Assembly (NCBI GenBank): GCA_019348095.1
Contig: JAHWKC010000055.1
Coordinates: 1-11,256, forward strand
Reading direction: 5' to 3'
From: Pseudomonadota bacterium
Lineage (GTDB): Bacteria; Pseudomonadota; Gammaproteobacteria; Xanthomonadales; Xanthomonadaceae
Length of the DNA: 11,256 bases
Each line of letters begins with the position of its first letter. Position 1 is the first letter of the stretch. A program made the position numbers and the translations under genes. Positions 5,892-11,256 of the stretch are shown here, in pieces. The notes under the pieces are model-generated. The model was given only the letters and a program-made list of their open reading frames with translations, ran no database searches and was not told the origin of the DNA.

Positions 5892-6716
5892 ATGTCCCCA
5901 CGTCCGCATCCGCCATCGAAGGCGCCGGGCTATGACCAGCGGTTCGTCGCCGGGGTCCTGGCCGATGCGCTGTCCTGCGGCGGTGGCGTGTACGCCATCG
6001 CCGGCCTGCAGGGCACCGGCAAATCGACGCTCTCCAGGCAACTGGTGGCCGCCGCGCGTACTCGCGGCGTGCATGCGGTGGCGCTGTCGATCGACGATTT
6101 CTACCTGGGCCGCCGCGAGCGGCAGCGGCTCGGTCGTCAGGTGCACCCCTTGCTCGCCACGCGCGGCCCGCCGGGCACGCACGACGTCGCGCTCGCCTGC
6201 GAGGTGCTCGACCGCCTGGCTGGCGGCCTGCCGGCGCGGCTGCCGCGCTTCGACAAGATCGCCGACCGGCGCCTGCCGCCCTCGCGCTGGCCACGGGCCG
6301 ACGCGGCCGACCTGGTGCTGTTCGAGGGCTGGTTTTTGAAGGTACCGCCGCAGGCCCAAGCCGCGCTGGCCACCCCGCTCAACCGGCTGGAACGCGATGA
6401 AGACCCGCACGGCATCTGGCGACGCTACTGCAACGAGGCACTGGCACGGGAGTACCCCGCGCTGTGGTCGCGACTGCCGCGGCTGGTGTTCCTGCAGGGT
6501 CCCGGCTTCGACGTGGTGCCCGATTGGCGCTGGCAACAGGAGCGCACCCTGCAGGCCGCGCACCCGCGCCGCACCGCCATGTCGCGCGCGCAGGTCGAGC
6601 GGTTCGTGCAGTTTTTCGAGCGGGTCAGCCGGCACGCGCTGCAGGCCCTGCCGCATGTCGCGCAGCGCACGATCGCGCTGGATGCGCAGCGGCGCCCGCC
6701 GCGTCTGGATGATTGA
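5892..6716 (+). CDS. D-glycerate 3-kinase-like P-loop kinase (GLYK/Tda10 type)
   Basis: The 274-residue product is a P-loop kinase of the phosphoribulokinase/uridine kinase group. Walker A is GLQGTGKST (38-46). [17 protein letters not shown] (about 65-80), [35 protein letters not shown] and [14 protein letters not shown] follow, and near the end PDWRWQQE and [19 protein letters not shown]. This series resembles plant D-glycerate 3-kinase and yeast Tda10, suggesting phosphorylation of D-glycerate to 3-phosphoglycerate; the substrate is inferred from the family only. The ATG at 5892 follows a TATTGT hexamer by six bases, and no Shine-Dalgarno is visible. The gene sits between divergent pdxH and downstream aroK, with a 147-bp gap before aroK. 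Confidence 0.8.
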   Translation: MSPRPHPPSKAPGYDQRFVAGVLADALSCGGGVYAIAGLQGTGKSTLSRQLVAAARTRGVHAVALSIDDFYLGRRERQRLGRQVHPLLATRGPPGTHDVALACEVLDRLAGGLPARLPRFDKIADRRLPPSRWPRADAADLVLFEGWFLKVPPQAQAALATPLNRLERDEDPHGIWRRYCNEALAREYPALWSRLPRLVFLQGPGFDVVPDWRWQQERTLQAAHPRRTAMSRAQVERFVQFFERVSRHALQALPHVAQRTIALDAQRRPPRLDD

Positions 6717-6763
6717 ACACTGCCGGTGCGATATTCATTTACCGCACGCCTCGCGCCCCGCCC

Positions 6764-6787
6764 GGGCCTTTCCGCGAGCGCGGGCCC
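6764..6787. other. GC-rich hairpin between the kinase gene and aroK
   Basis: GGGCC (6764-6768) pairs with GGCCC (6783-6787), and CGCG-AG-CGCG pairs inside it, with a four-base TTTC bulge on the left. It lies 48 bp after the kinase stop and could help end that transcript, but no T-run follows. Chance formation in GC-rich DNA is possible. Confidence 0.25.
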
Positions 6788-6851
6788 ACGGCTCGAAACC
6801 CTCACTCACCGCCCGATCGTCAGGCCGGCAAGTCGGCGCTGCGGCCTTGAC

Positions 6852-6863
6852 TACAATCACCCG
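6852..6863 (+). promoter_or_regulatory. aroK promoter -10 element, near-leaderless start
   Basis: TACAAT (6852-6857) matches the -10 consensus at 5 of 6 and ends six bases before the aroK ATG. With the usual distance from -10 to +1, transcription would begin at the A of the ATG. No Shine-Dalgarno is present. No clear -35 is seen at 16-18 bp. Confidence 0.6.
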
Positions 6864-7403
6864 ATGAACCCCGCCAACAACCTGATCCTGGTCGGGCCGA
6901 TGGGCGCCGGCAAAACCTGCATCGGCCGCCGCCTGGCCGGGCGCTTCGGCCTGCGCCTGGCCGACACCGACCACGAGATCGAACAGCGCGCCGGCGCCAG
7001 CGTGAGCACGATCTTCGAGTGCGAGGGCGAGGCCGGCTTTCGCGCCCGCGAGCGCGACACGCTGGCGGCATTGCTGCAGGACGACCGATTGCTGCTCGCC
7101 ACCGGCGGCGGCGCGGTGCTCGACGCTGGCAACCGCCGGCTGCTGGGCACGCGCGGCTTCGTGGTGCACCTGCAGGTCACCCCGGCGCAGCAGCTGGAGC
7201 GGCTGGCGCGCGACCGCAGCCGACCGCTGCTGGCACGCGCCGACCGCGACGAGGTACTGCACGAACTGGCGCGGGTCCGCGGGCCCTTGTATGACGAGAT
7301 CGCCGACCTGCGCTTCGACACCGACCACCTGACCGCGGCCGAGGCGGCTCCTGCGCTAGCGCAGGAGCTCGAGCGCTGCTGGCAACGCGGAGTGTCGGCA
7401 TGA
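6864..7403 (+). CDS. aroK: Shikimate kinase
   Basis: The enzyme phosphorylates shikimate at the 3-hydroxyl using ATP in the cytoplasmic shikimate pathway. The 179-residue product has the P-loop [11 protein letters not shown] (11-21), [12 protein letters not shown] with the shikimate/Mg aspartates D34 and D36, FRARE (R60, E63), the ATGGGAVLD glycine motif (79-87), and the lid arginines in RDRSRPLL. Length is standard. The P-loop has GKTC where GKST or GKSS is common. ATG at 6864 is supported by the adjacent TACAAT. Its stop overlaps the aroB start as ATGA, so the two genes form a coupled operon. Further upstream in-frame codons to 6726 lie before the promoter and are excluded. Confidence 0.97.
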   Translation: MNPANNLILVGPMGAGKTCIGRRLAGRFGLRLADTDHEIEQRAGASVSTIFECEGEAGFRARERDTLAALLQDDRLLLATGGGAVLDAGNRRLLGTRGFVVHLQVTPAQQLERLARDRSRPLLARADRDEVLHELARVRGPLYDEIADLRFDTDHLTAAEAAPALAQELERCWQRGVSA

Positions 7404-8503
7404 GCGCGCGCGTGGTCGAGGTCGGGGGCGCGACGCCCTACCGGATCGAGATCGGTCCCGGCCTGCTCGATGACGGCACCCGGCTCGCCGGCTCGCTGCG
7501 CGGGCGCCATGCGCTGATCGTCAGCGACGGCAATGTGGCGCCGCTGTATGCCGACCACGTCGAAAGTGCGTTGCGCAGCGCCCGCCCCGGGCTCGCGATC
7601 GCCCGCTATGTGATGCCCGCCGGCGAGCAGGAAAAGACCCTGGCGAGCTTCAGCGAATGTCTGGATGCGCTGGCCGCGCTCGGCGCCACCCGCGATGCCG
7701 CGGTGGTGGCGCTGGGCGGCGGCGTGGTCGGCGACCTGGCCGGCTTCGCCGCGGCCTGCTGGATGCGCGGGATCGATGTGGTGCAGCTGCCGACCACCTT
7801 GCTGGCGATGGTCGATTCATCGGTCGGCGGCAAGACCGCGGTCGACCTGCCCGCCGGCAAGAACCTGGTCGGCGCGTTCCATCCACCGCGCGCGGTGATC
7901 GCCGACACCACCGCGCTGCGCACGCTGCCGGCACGCGAGCTGCGCGCAGGCCTGGCCGAGGTGGCGAAGTACGGCGCGATCTTCGATGCGACGTTTCTCG
8001 ACTGGCTCGACGCCCACGCCGAGCGCCTGCTGCGCGGCGACGACGCGGCACTGACCGAGGCAGTAGCGCGCTCGTGCGCGTACAAGGCCGCCGTGGTCGC
8101 GCGCGATCCGTTCGAGCGCGGCGAGCGGGCGCTGCTCAATTTCGGCCATACCTTCGGCCATGCGATCGAGGCCGAGCAGGGCTATGCCGGGTCCGGCAGC
8201 GAGGCGCTCAACCACGGCGAGGCGGTGGCGGTCGGGATGATCCTGGCAGCGCGGCTGTCGGCAGCCCTCGGCCTGGCCCCCGCCGCCGACACCGAGCGGC
8301 TGCAGGTCCTGCTGCAGCGGCTGGGTTTGCCGACCTCGATCCCTGCAGGGCTGCAGCCGCAGGCCCTGCTCGCACGCATGCGCCTGGACAAGAAAGCCGA
8401 TGCGGCGGGCTTGCGGTTCATCCTGTGGGACGGTGCGGGCCGGGCGCGGATCGTCCCCGGCGTACCCGACGAGGCGGTCCTCGGCGTACTCCACCCCGCC
8501 TGA
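7400..8503 (+). CDS. aroB: 3-dehydroquinate synthase
   Basis: The enzyme converts DAHP to 3-dehydroquinate using NAD and a divalent metal, the second step of the shikimate pathway. The 367-residue product has the NAD-binding [19 protein letters not shown] (107-124), [30 protein letters not shown], and the metal ligands E187 (LAEVAKYG), H250 ([13 protein letters not shown]) and H272 ([10 protein letters not shown]). Compared with E. coli AroB, spacing between the two histidines is longer by about five residues (GSGSEALN region). The ATG at 7400 overlaps the aroK stop by four bases, so translation is likely coupled. It is followed by a long non-coding stretch. Confidence 0.97.
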   Translation: MSARVVEVGGATPYRIEIGPGLLDDGTRLAGSLRGRHALIVSDGNVAPLYADHVESALRSARPGLAIARYVMPAGEQEKTLASFSECLDALAALGATRDAAVVALGGGVVGDLAGFAAACWMRGIDVVQLPTTLLAMVDSSVGGKTAVDLPAGKNLVGAFHPPRAVIADTTALRTLPARELRAGLAEVAKYGAIFDATFLDWLDAHAERLLRGDDAALTEAVARSCAYKAAVVARDPFERGERALLNFGHTFGHAIEAEQGYAGSGSEALNHGEAVAVGMILAARLSAALGLAPAADTERLQVLLQRLGLPTSIPAGLQPQALLARMRLDKKADAAGLRFILWDGAGRARIVPGVPDEAVLGVLHPA

Positions 8504-8615
8504 GCCCCGCTGCGCACGTCCGATCCCAGCGAAACGCTGCGGTTCGATTTGCTTCCGGCCTTCGATCTGCTTTTGAGCTTGGATTTGCGGCTGCCGTTTG
8601 CGGTTGCCGTTCCGA

Positions 8616-8642
8616 TTGCCGTTGCCGTTGCCGTTGCCGTTG
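8616..8642. repeat. TTGCCG tandem hexamer array
   Basis: Four exact TTGCCG units (8616-8639) plus TTG. The preceding 70 bp contain degenerate relatives (TTTGCGG, GCTGCCG, TTGCCGTTCC, GCTTTTGAGC), as expected from an older, decaying array. Confidence 0.85.
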
Positions 8643-8715
8643 TTTGGCTGTTGATCCCCAACGTGAACCAATCCACCTCGCCCCCTCCACAGACCGGTGG
8701 GTTAGCGCGATAACC

Positions 8716-8757
8716 GCAAGGGCAAGGGCAAGGGCAAGGGCAAAAAGCAAAAGCAAA
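8716..8757. repeat. GCAAGG tandem hexamer array with GCAAAA tail
   Basis: Four exact GCAAGG units (8716-8739) are followed by GCAAAAA, GCAAAA and GCAAAG. The minus strand reads TTGCCC/TTTGC units, so the array is inverted relative to 8616-8642 and could pair with it at five of every six positions. Confidence 0.85.
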
Positions 8758-8907
8758 GAAACGGCCAATCGGCAAGATCGAGTCGATCGGCTCGGGCATT
8801 CGCTGGGACGACGACAGCGGCATCCGCTGGAACCACCGCCGGGACGCTCGCTGGATGACGGAACACGACGATCCACGAGCCGCGCACGCCCAAAGCACGC
8901 CACCGGC

Positions 8908-8922
8908 TACAATCCGCCCCCC
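8908..8922 (+). promoter_or_regulatory. -10 element for the WGR-like gene
   Basis: TACAAT (8908-8913) lies nine bases before the ATG at 8923 and matches the element at aroK, including the preceding C (CTACAATC). The implied leader is two or three bases. No Shine-Dalgarno is visible. Confidence 0.55.
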
Positions 8923-9177
8923 ATGCGCCTGTTCCTGCAACAACGTCCCGACGGCAGCGAAGCCCCGCGCTTCGTGCAGTTGATGCTGCAACCCGACCTG
9001 CTGGGCGGGTGGGCGCTGGTGCGCGAGTCCGGTCAGATCGGCGGTCGCAGCCAGCTGCGGCGCGCGCAGTTCCTCGACCGCGAATCGGCGCTCTCCGCGC
9101 TGGAGCAGGCGCGTGACCAGCAGCTCAAGCGTGGTTTCCAGTTGATGTTCAGCCAGGGCACCGAAGCGCCCAGGTGA
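8923..9177 (+). CDS. Small WGR-like domain protein
   Basis: The 84-residue protein consists of one domain resembling the WGR domain (known from PARPs and bacterial proteins, thought to bind nucleic acid). [20 protein letters not shown] is followed by [20 protein letters not shown], and then by an [18 protein letters not shown] helix and strand. The usual V-R-E-W-G-R-I-G segment reads VRESGQIG here, so the Trp and Arg of the motif are replaced. The start ATG at 8923 follows TACAAT by nine bases. It lies between aroB and hemE with its own promoter; 82 bp separate it from hemE. Function unknown; nucleic-acid binding is only inferred from the fold. Confidence 0.8.
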   Translation: MRLFLQQRPDGSEAPRFVQLMLQPDLLGGWALVRESGQIGGRSQLRRAQFLDRESALSALEQARDQQLKRGFQLMFSQGTEAPR

Positions 9178-9259
9178 CTCAGCCGCCGACTCCGTCGTTG
9201 ATCCCCGCGCGCGTCGACACGCGCCCCACCCTGCACGCCCCACGCGTCGAGGACCCTGC

Positions 9260-10357
9260 ATGACCGCACCCGACTCCACATCGCCCCGGCCACGGACCGG
9301 CAACGACCGGTTCCTGCGCGCGCTGCGCCGCGAGCCGGTCGACCGCACGCCGGTGTGGTTGATGCGCCAGGCAGGCCGCTACCTGCCCGAGTACCGCGCG
9401 ACGCGTGCGCAGGCCGGCAGCTTCCTGGCACTGGCGAAGAATCCCGAGCTGGCCTGCGAAGTCACACTGCAGCCGCTGCGGCGCTTCCCGCTCGACGCGG
9501 CGATCCTGTTCTCCGACATCCTCACCGTACCCGACGCGATGGGCCTGGGGCTGTACTTCGTCGAGGGCGAAGGCCCGAAGTTCGAGCGCCCGCTGCGCAG
9601 CGCGGCCGACATCGACCGACTCGCGGTGCCCGACATGGGCAGCGACCTGCGCTACGTGATGGATGCGGTCGGCACGATCCGCCGTGAGCTCGACGGCAGC
9701 GTCCCGCTGATCGGATTCTCCGGGAGCCCCTGGACGCTGGCCTGCTACATGGTCGAAGGCGGCGGCAGCAAGGATTTCAGCAAGGTCAAGGCGCTCGCGC
9801 TCAACGACCCCGGGGCGATGCACAAGCTGCTCGATGTGGTGACCGACGCGGTCATCGCCTACCTCGACGCGCAGCGGGTGTCGGGTGCCCAAGCGATGCA
9901 GGTGTTCGACACCTGGGGCGGAGTGCTGTCGCCAAGGATGTACCGCGAGTTCTCGCTGCGCTACCTGCAGCGCATCGCCGCCGAGCTGCCGCGCGGCGAT
10001 GGCGAGACGCACGCGCCGCTGATCCTGTTCGGCAAGGGCAACGATCCGTACCTGGAGGAACTGGCCGCATGCGGCGCCGAGGCCGTCGGTGTGGACTGGA
10101 CGGTGGAACTGGGCGAGGCCGCGCGCCGCGTCGGTGGCCGGGTGGCGTTGCAGGGCAATCTCGATCCGGTGACCCTCTATGCCGAGCCCGAGGCGATCCG
10201 CCGCGAGGTCGGCCACTCGCTCGACAGCTATCGCGCCGGCAACGGCGGCTCGCGCGAGGGCCACATCTTCAATCTCGGACACGGCATGTCGCCGGTCATG
10301 CAGCCCGACCACGTCGCCGCGCTGGTCGATGCGGTGCATGAGCTCAGCGCACGTTGA
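9260..10357 (+). CDS. hemE: Uroporphyrinogen decarboxylase
   Basis: The cytoplasmic enzyme removes four carboxyl groups from uroporphyrinogen III to give coproporphyrinogen III in haem synthesis. The 365-residue product has the signature [15 protein letters not shown] with R36, Q37 and R40, the catalytic aspartate D86 in [59 protein letters not shown] and the C-terminal [11 protein letters not shown] with invariant H341. The length is about ten residues over E. coli, mainly in the N-terminal Pro/Ser/Thr stretch. The ATG at 9260 has GAGGA (9249-9253) six bases upstream. REP-like elements begin 12 bp after the stop. Confidence 0.97.
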   Translation: MTAPDSTSPRPRTGNDRFLRALRREPVDRTPVWLMRQAGRYLPEYRATRAQAGSFLALAKNPELACEVTLQPLRRFPLDAAILFSDILTVPDAMGLGLYFVEGEGPKFERPLRSAADIDRLAVPDMGSDLRYVMDAVGTIRRELDGSVPLIGFSGSPWTLACYMVEGGGSKDFSKVKALALNDPGAMHKLLDVVTDAVIAYLDAQRVSGAQAMQVFDTWGGVLSPRMYREFSLRYLQRIAAELPRGDGETHAPLILFGKGNDPYLEELAACGAEAVGVDWTVELGEAARRVGGRVALQGNLDPVTLYAEPEAIRREVGHSLDSYRAGNGGSREGHIFNLGHGMSPVMQPDHVAALVDAVHELSAR

Positions 10358-10369
10358 GGACCTGAACCT

Positions 10370-10445
10370 GTAGGAGCGGCCCATGGCCGCGATGCCGTTT
10401 GGGCGGACCTGGTGAGTCCCGCTCGCGCCCATGGGGCGCTCGTAC
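10370..10445. repeat. REP-like inverted pair, CCATGG-centred type
   Basis: The left copy starts GTAGGAGCGGCCCATGGCCG (10370 on, hairpin GCGGCC-CAT-GGCCGC). The right copy (10421-10445) reads on the minus strand GTACGAGCGCCCCATGGGCG, hairpin GCGCCC-CAT-GGGCGC. The two stems differ but each keeps pairing. The spacer is about 30 bp. The array starts 12 bp after hemE and may form its 3' end. Confidence 0.75.
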
Positions 10446-10460
10446 AAAAGCCGGCGGCGC

Positions 10461-10485
10461 GTCGAGCGGAGCTTGCTCCGCTGCA
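10461..10485 (+). repeat. REP-like element, AGCTTGCT-centred
   Basis: AGCGGAGCTTGCTCCGCT (10465-10482) is a perfect 8-bp palindrome around TT, preceded by GTCG, a variant of the GTAG head. It forms an inverted pair with the element at 10525-10547. Confidence 0.7.
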
Positions 10486-10524
10486 GCGTCCTGGCGACAA
10501 CAGGGGTTTTCCGGGGCGGGAGTG

Positions 10525-10547
10525 AAGCCGAGCAAGCTCGGTTCTAC
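10525..10547 (-). repeat. REP-like element providing the stop of the receiver gene
   Basis: The minus strand reads GTAGAACCGAGCTTGCTCGG then CTTC. The core CCGAGC-TT-GCTCGG is a 6-bp palindrome. The TAG of its GTAG head (10546-10544) is in frame as the stop codon of the receiver-domain gene. Confidence 0.75.
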
Positions 10548-11212
10548 GGGGCCGCGGCCGGGGCAGGAGCGCGAACCGCGACCGACGCAGGCGCCACCGG
10601 CTCCAGCAGTTGCCGCAGCATCGCCGCGGTCACCGGCTTGCGCAGGAACGCGTCGAAGCCGGCGGTCCGCGCCAGCGGCTCGGCATCGGCATCGGCGCGT
10701 GCGGTGAGCGCGATCAACGGCCGCTCGAAACCCTGTGCACGCAGCTGTCGCGCGAGCACGAAGCCGTCCATGCCGGGCAGGTCCAGGTCGAGCAGGATCG
10801 CGTCGAAACCGGCAGTGGCGACCTCGGTCAGCGCCGCCAAGCCGTTGCCCACGTGGGTCACCGCGTGGCCCTGGCGGCGCAGCAGCCCGGCCACGACCTC
10901 GGCCACGGTCGGGTCGTCCTCCACCAGCAACAGCGCCAGGGGCGCACCCGGCGCGGCGCGGCGGTCGGGCCGCTCGGCACGCTGCTGACGCTGGCCCTCC
11001 TGCTCGCTCCCGCGGCGGCCGGGCTGCGGCTGGCGTCGAGCGTCACCGGCGCGATGGCGGCCGCCGTCGTCGTCGCCGCTGCCAGCAGCAGCGCGAGTGC
11101 CCCTACGGTTATGTGTCGCTTCTGCGTCACCACAAGTCCACCCCGACTCATCGGCAACCAGCCGCCCAACGTTGAGCACCTGACGCAGTGTCTGCCCGCG
11201 GGATGAAATCAC
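10544..11212 (-). CDS. Receiver-domain response regulator with atypical N-terminus
   Basis: Residues about 91-206 of the 222-residue reading are a CheY-like receiver: acidic E98-D99-D100 (LALLLVEDDP), phospho-acceptor D142 in ILLDLDLPGMDG, T170 (LIALTA) and K192 (FLRKPV). No output domain follows; the tail is Ala/Pro-rich and ends at the TAG of a repeat. The first 90 residues are Gly/Arg/Gln/Asp-rich without a recognisable domain. From about 11150 to 10990 the -1-type alternative frame has steadier GC-rich third positions and encodes a signal-like segment (ITVGALALLLAAATTTAAA). Start is uncertain: GTG 11212, GTG 11179, or a frameshifted ATG at about 11152. It may be a stand-alone regulator or the remnant of a hybrid histidine kinase that lost its kinase core. 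No kinase gene is visible in the window. Confidence 0.7.
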   Translation of the reverse strand: MISSRGQTLRQVLNVGRLVADESGWTCGDAEATHNRRGTRAAAGSGDDDGGRHRAGDARRQPQPGRRGSEQEGQRQQRAERPDRRAAPGAPLALLLVEDDPTVAEVVAGLLRRQGHAVTHVGNGLAALTEVATAGFDAILLDLDLPGMDGFVLARQLRAQGFERPLIALTARADADAEPLARTAGFDAFLRKPVTAAMLRQLLEPVAPASVAVRAPAPAAAP

Positions 11213-11256
11213 GCGTACCGCCGCCGCGCCGGGTATTCCCCCGGAAAAGATAGGGT

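Larger units (their letters stand above)
8504..8922. other. Non-coding stretch between aroB and the WGR-like gene
   Basis: This 419-bp gap holds no convincing gene. Open frames cross it on both strands, but they consist of low-complexity translations of hexamer repeats or are shadows of aroB. From about 8545 a degenerate TTGCNN/TTTGCN pattern sharpens into four TTGCCG units. After a 73-bp spacer come GCAAGG units and A-rich GCAAAA units. From 8761 to 8900 I see no repeat, RNA or promoter apart from the TACAAT at 8908. Confidence 0.6.

Noticed and set aside
5875..5916. Upstream ATG giving pdxH 14 extra residues
   Set aside because: It would overlap the divergent kinase gene and pass over the promoter; the family does not need the extension.
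8613..8760. CRISPR array
   Set aside because: Units are contiguous hexamers with no spacers.
7657..9177. A 506-codon open frame crossing aroB and the following gap on the plus strand
   Set aside because: It is out of frame with aroB and its translation there is Arg/Ala/Gly-rich shadow; only the last 84 codons (WGR-like protein) look real.
8182..9348. Long minus-strand open frame with CPCPCPC and TATATAT runs over the aroB-hemE gap
   Set aside because: The runs are just translations of the hexamer arrays, and the rest is antisense to aroB, the WGR-like gene and hemE.
9179..10447. 422-codon minus-strand open frame opposite hemE
   Set aside because: Antisense shadow of a highly conserved gene, common in GC-rich DNA.
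10960..11206. Plus-strand membrane protein (LLTLALLLAPAAAG and VVVAAASSS segments)
   Set aside because: It is the codon-aligned antisense of Gln/Arg/Asp-rich codons in the receiver frame, so the hydrophobicity is a mirror effect.

Overview
The window is GC-rich chromosomal DNA that looks like a member of the Xanthomonadaceae/Lysobacteraceae (Lysobacter, Luteimonas or a relative). Supporting features are the pilT/yggS/proC and aroK/aroB/hemE neighbourhoods, the protein sequences, promoters with TACAAT placed almost on the start codon, and many dispersed GTAGGAGC-headed palindromic repeats. No tRNA, rRNA, CRISPR array, insertion sequence or phage gene was seen.

Layout. Positions 1-208 (-) hold the 5' end of pilT, the twitching-motility ATPase. 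Divergent from it are yggS (PLP homeostasis), a REP-like repeat cluster, proC (proline synthesis) and a DUF4426-type lipoprotein gene. A convergent (-) block follows: a two-gene operon of the PA2779/PA2778 type (small exported membrane protein plus C39-like peptidase lipoprotein with TPRs), then a BtuF-like binding protein without a signal peptide, a four-part REP array, and pdxH (PLP salvage). A 17-bp divergent promoter separates pdxH from a (+) D-glycerate 3-kinase-like gene. Then come aroK and aroB (shikimate pathway, overlapping by ATGA), a 419-bp non-coding stretch with inverted hexamer arrays, a small WGR-like gene, and hemE (haem synthesis). The right end has a second set of REP-like palindromes and a (-) receiver-domain protein with an unusual N-terminus.

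Most genes are housekeeping metabolism: two act on PLP (yggS, pdxH), and others make proline, aromatic amino acids and haem. The less explored parts are the PA2779/PA2778 pair, where the small protein carries a Gly-Gly site next to a C39-like peptidase gene; the palindromic repeats with covarying stems, two of which supply a gene's stop codon; the near-leaderless promoters; and the inverted hexamer arrays after aroB. No complete novel system such as a defence island or biosynthetic cluster was found. The PA2779/PA2778 pair is the best candidate for undescribed function.
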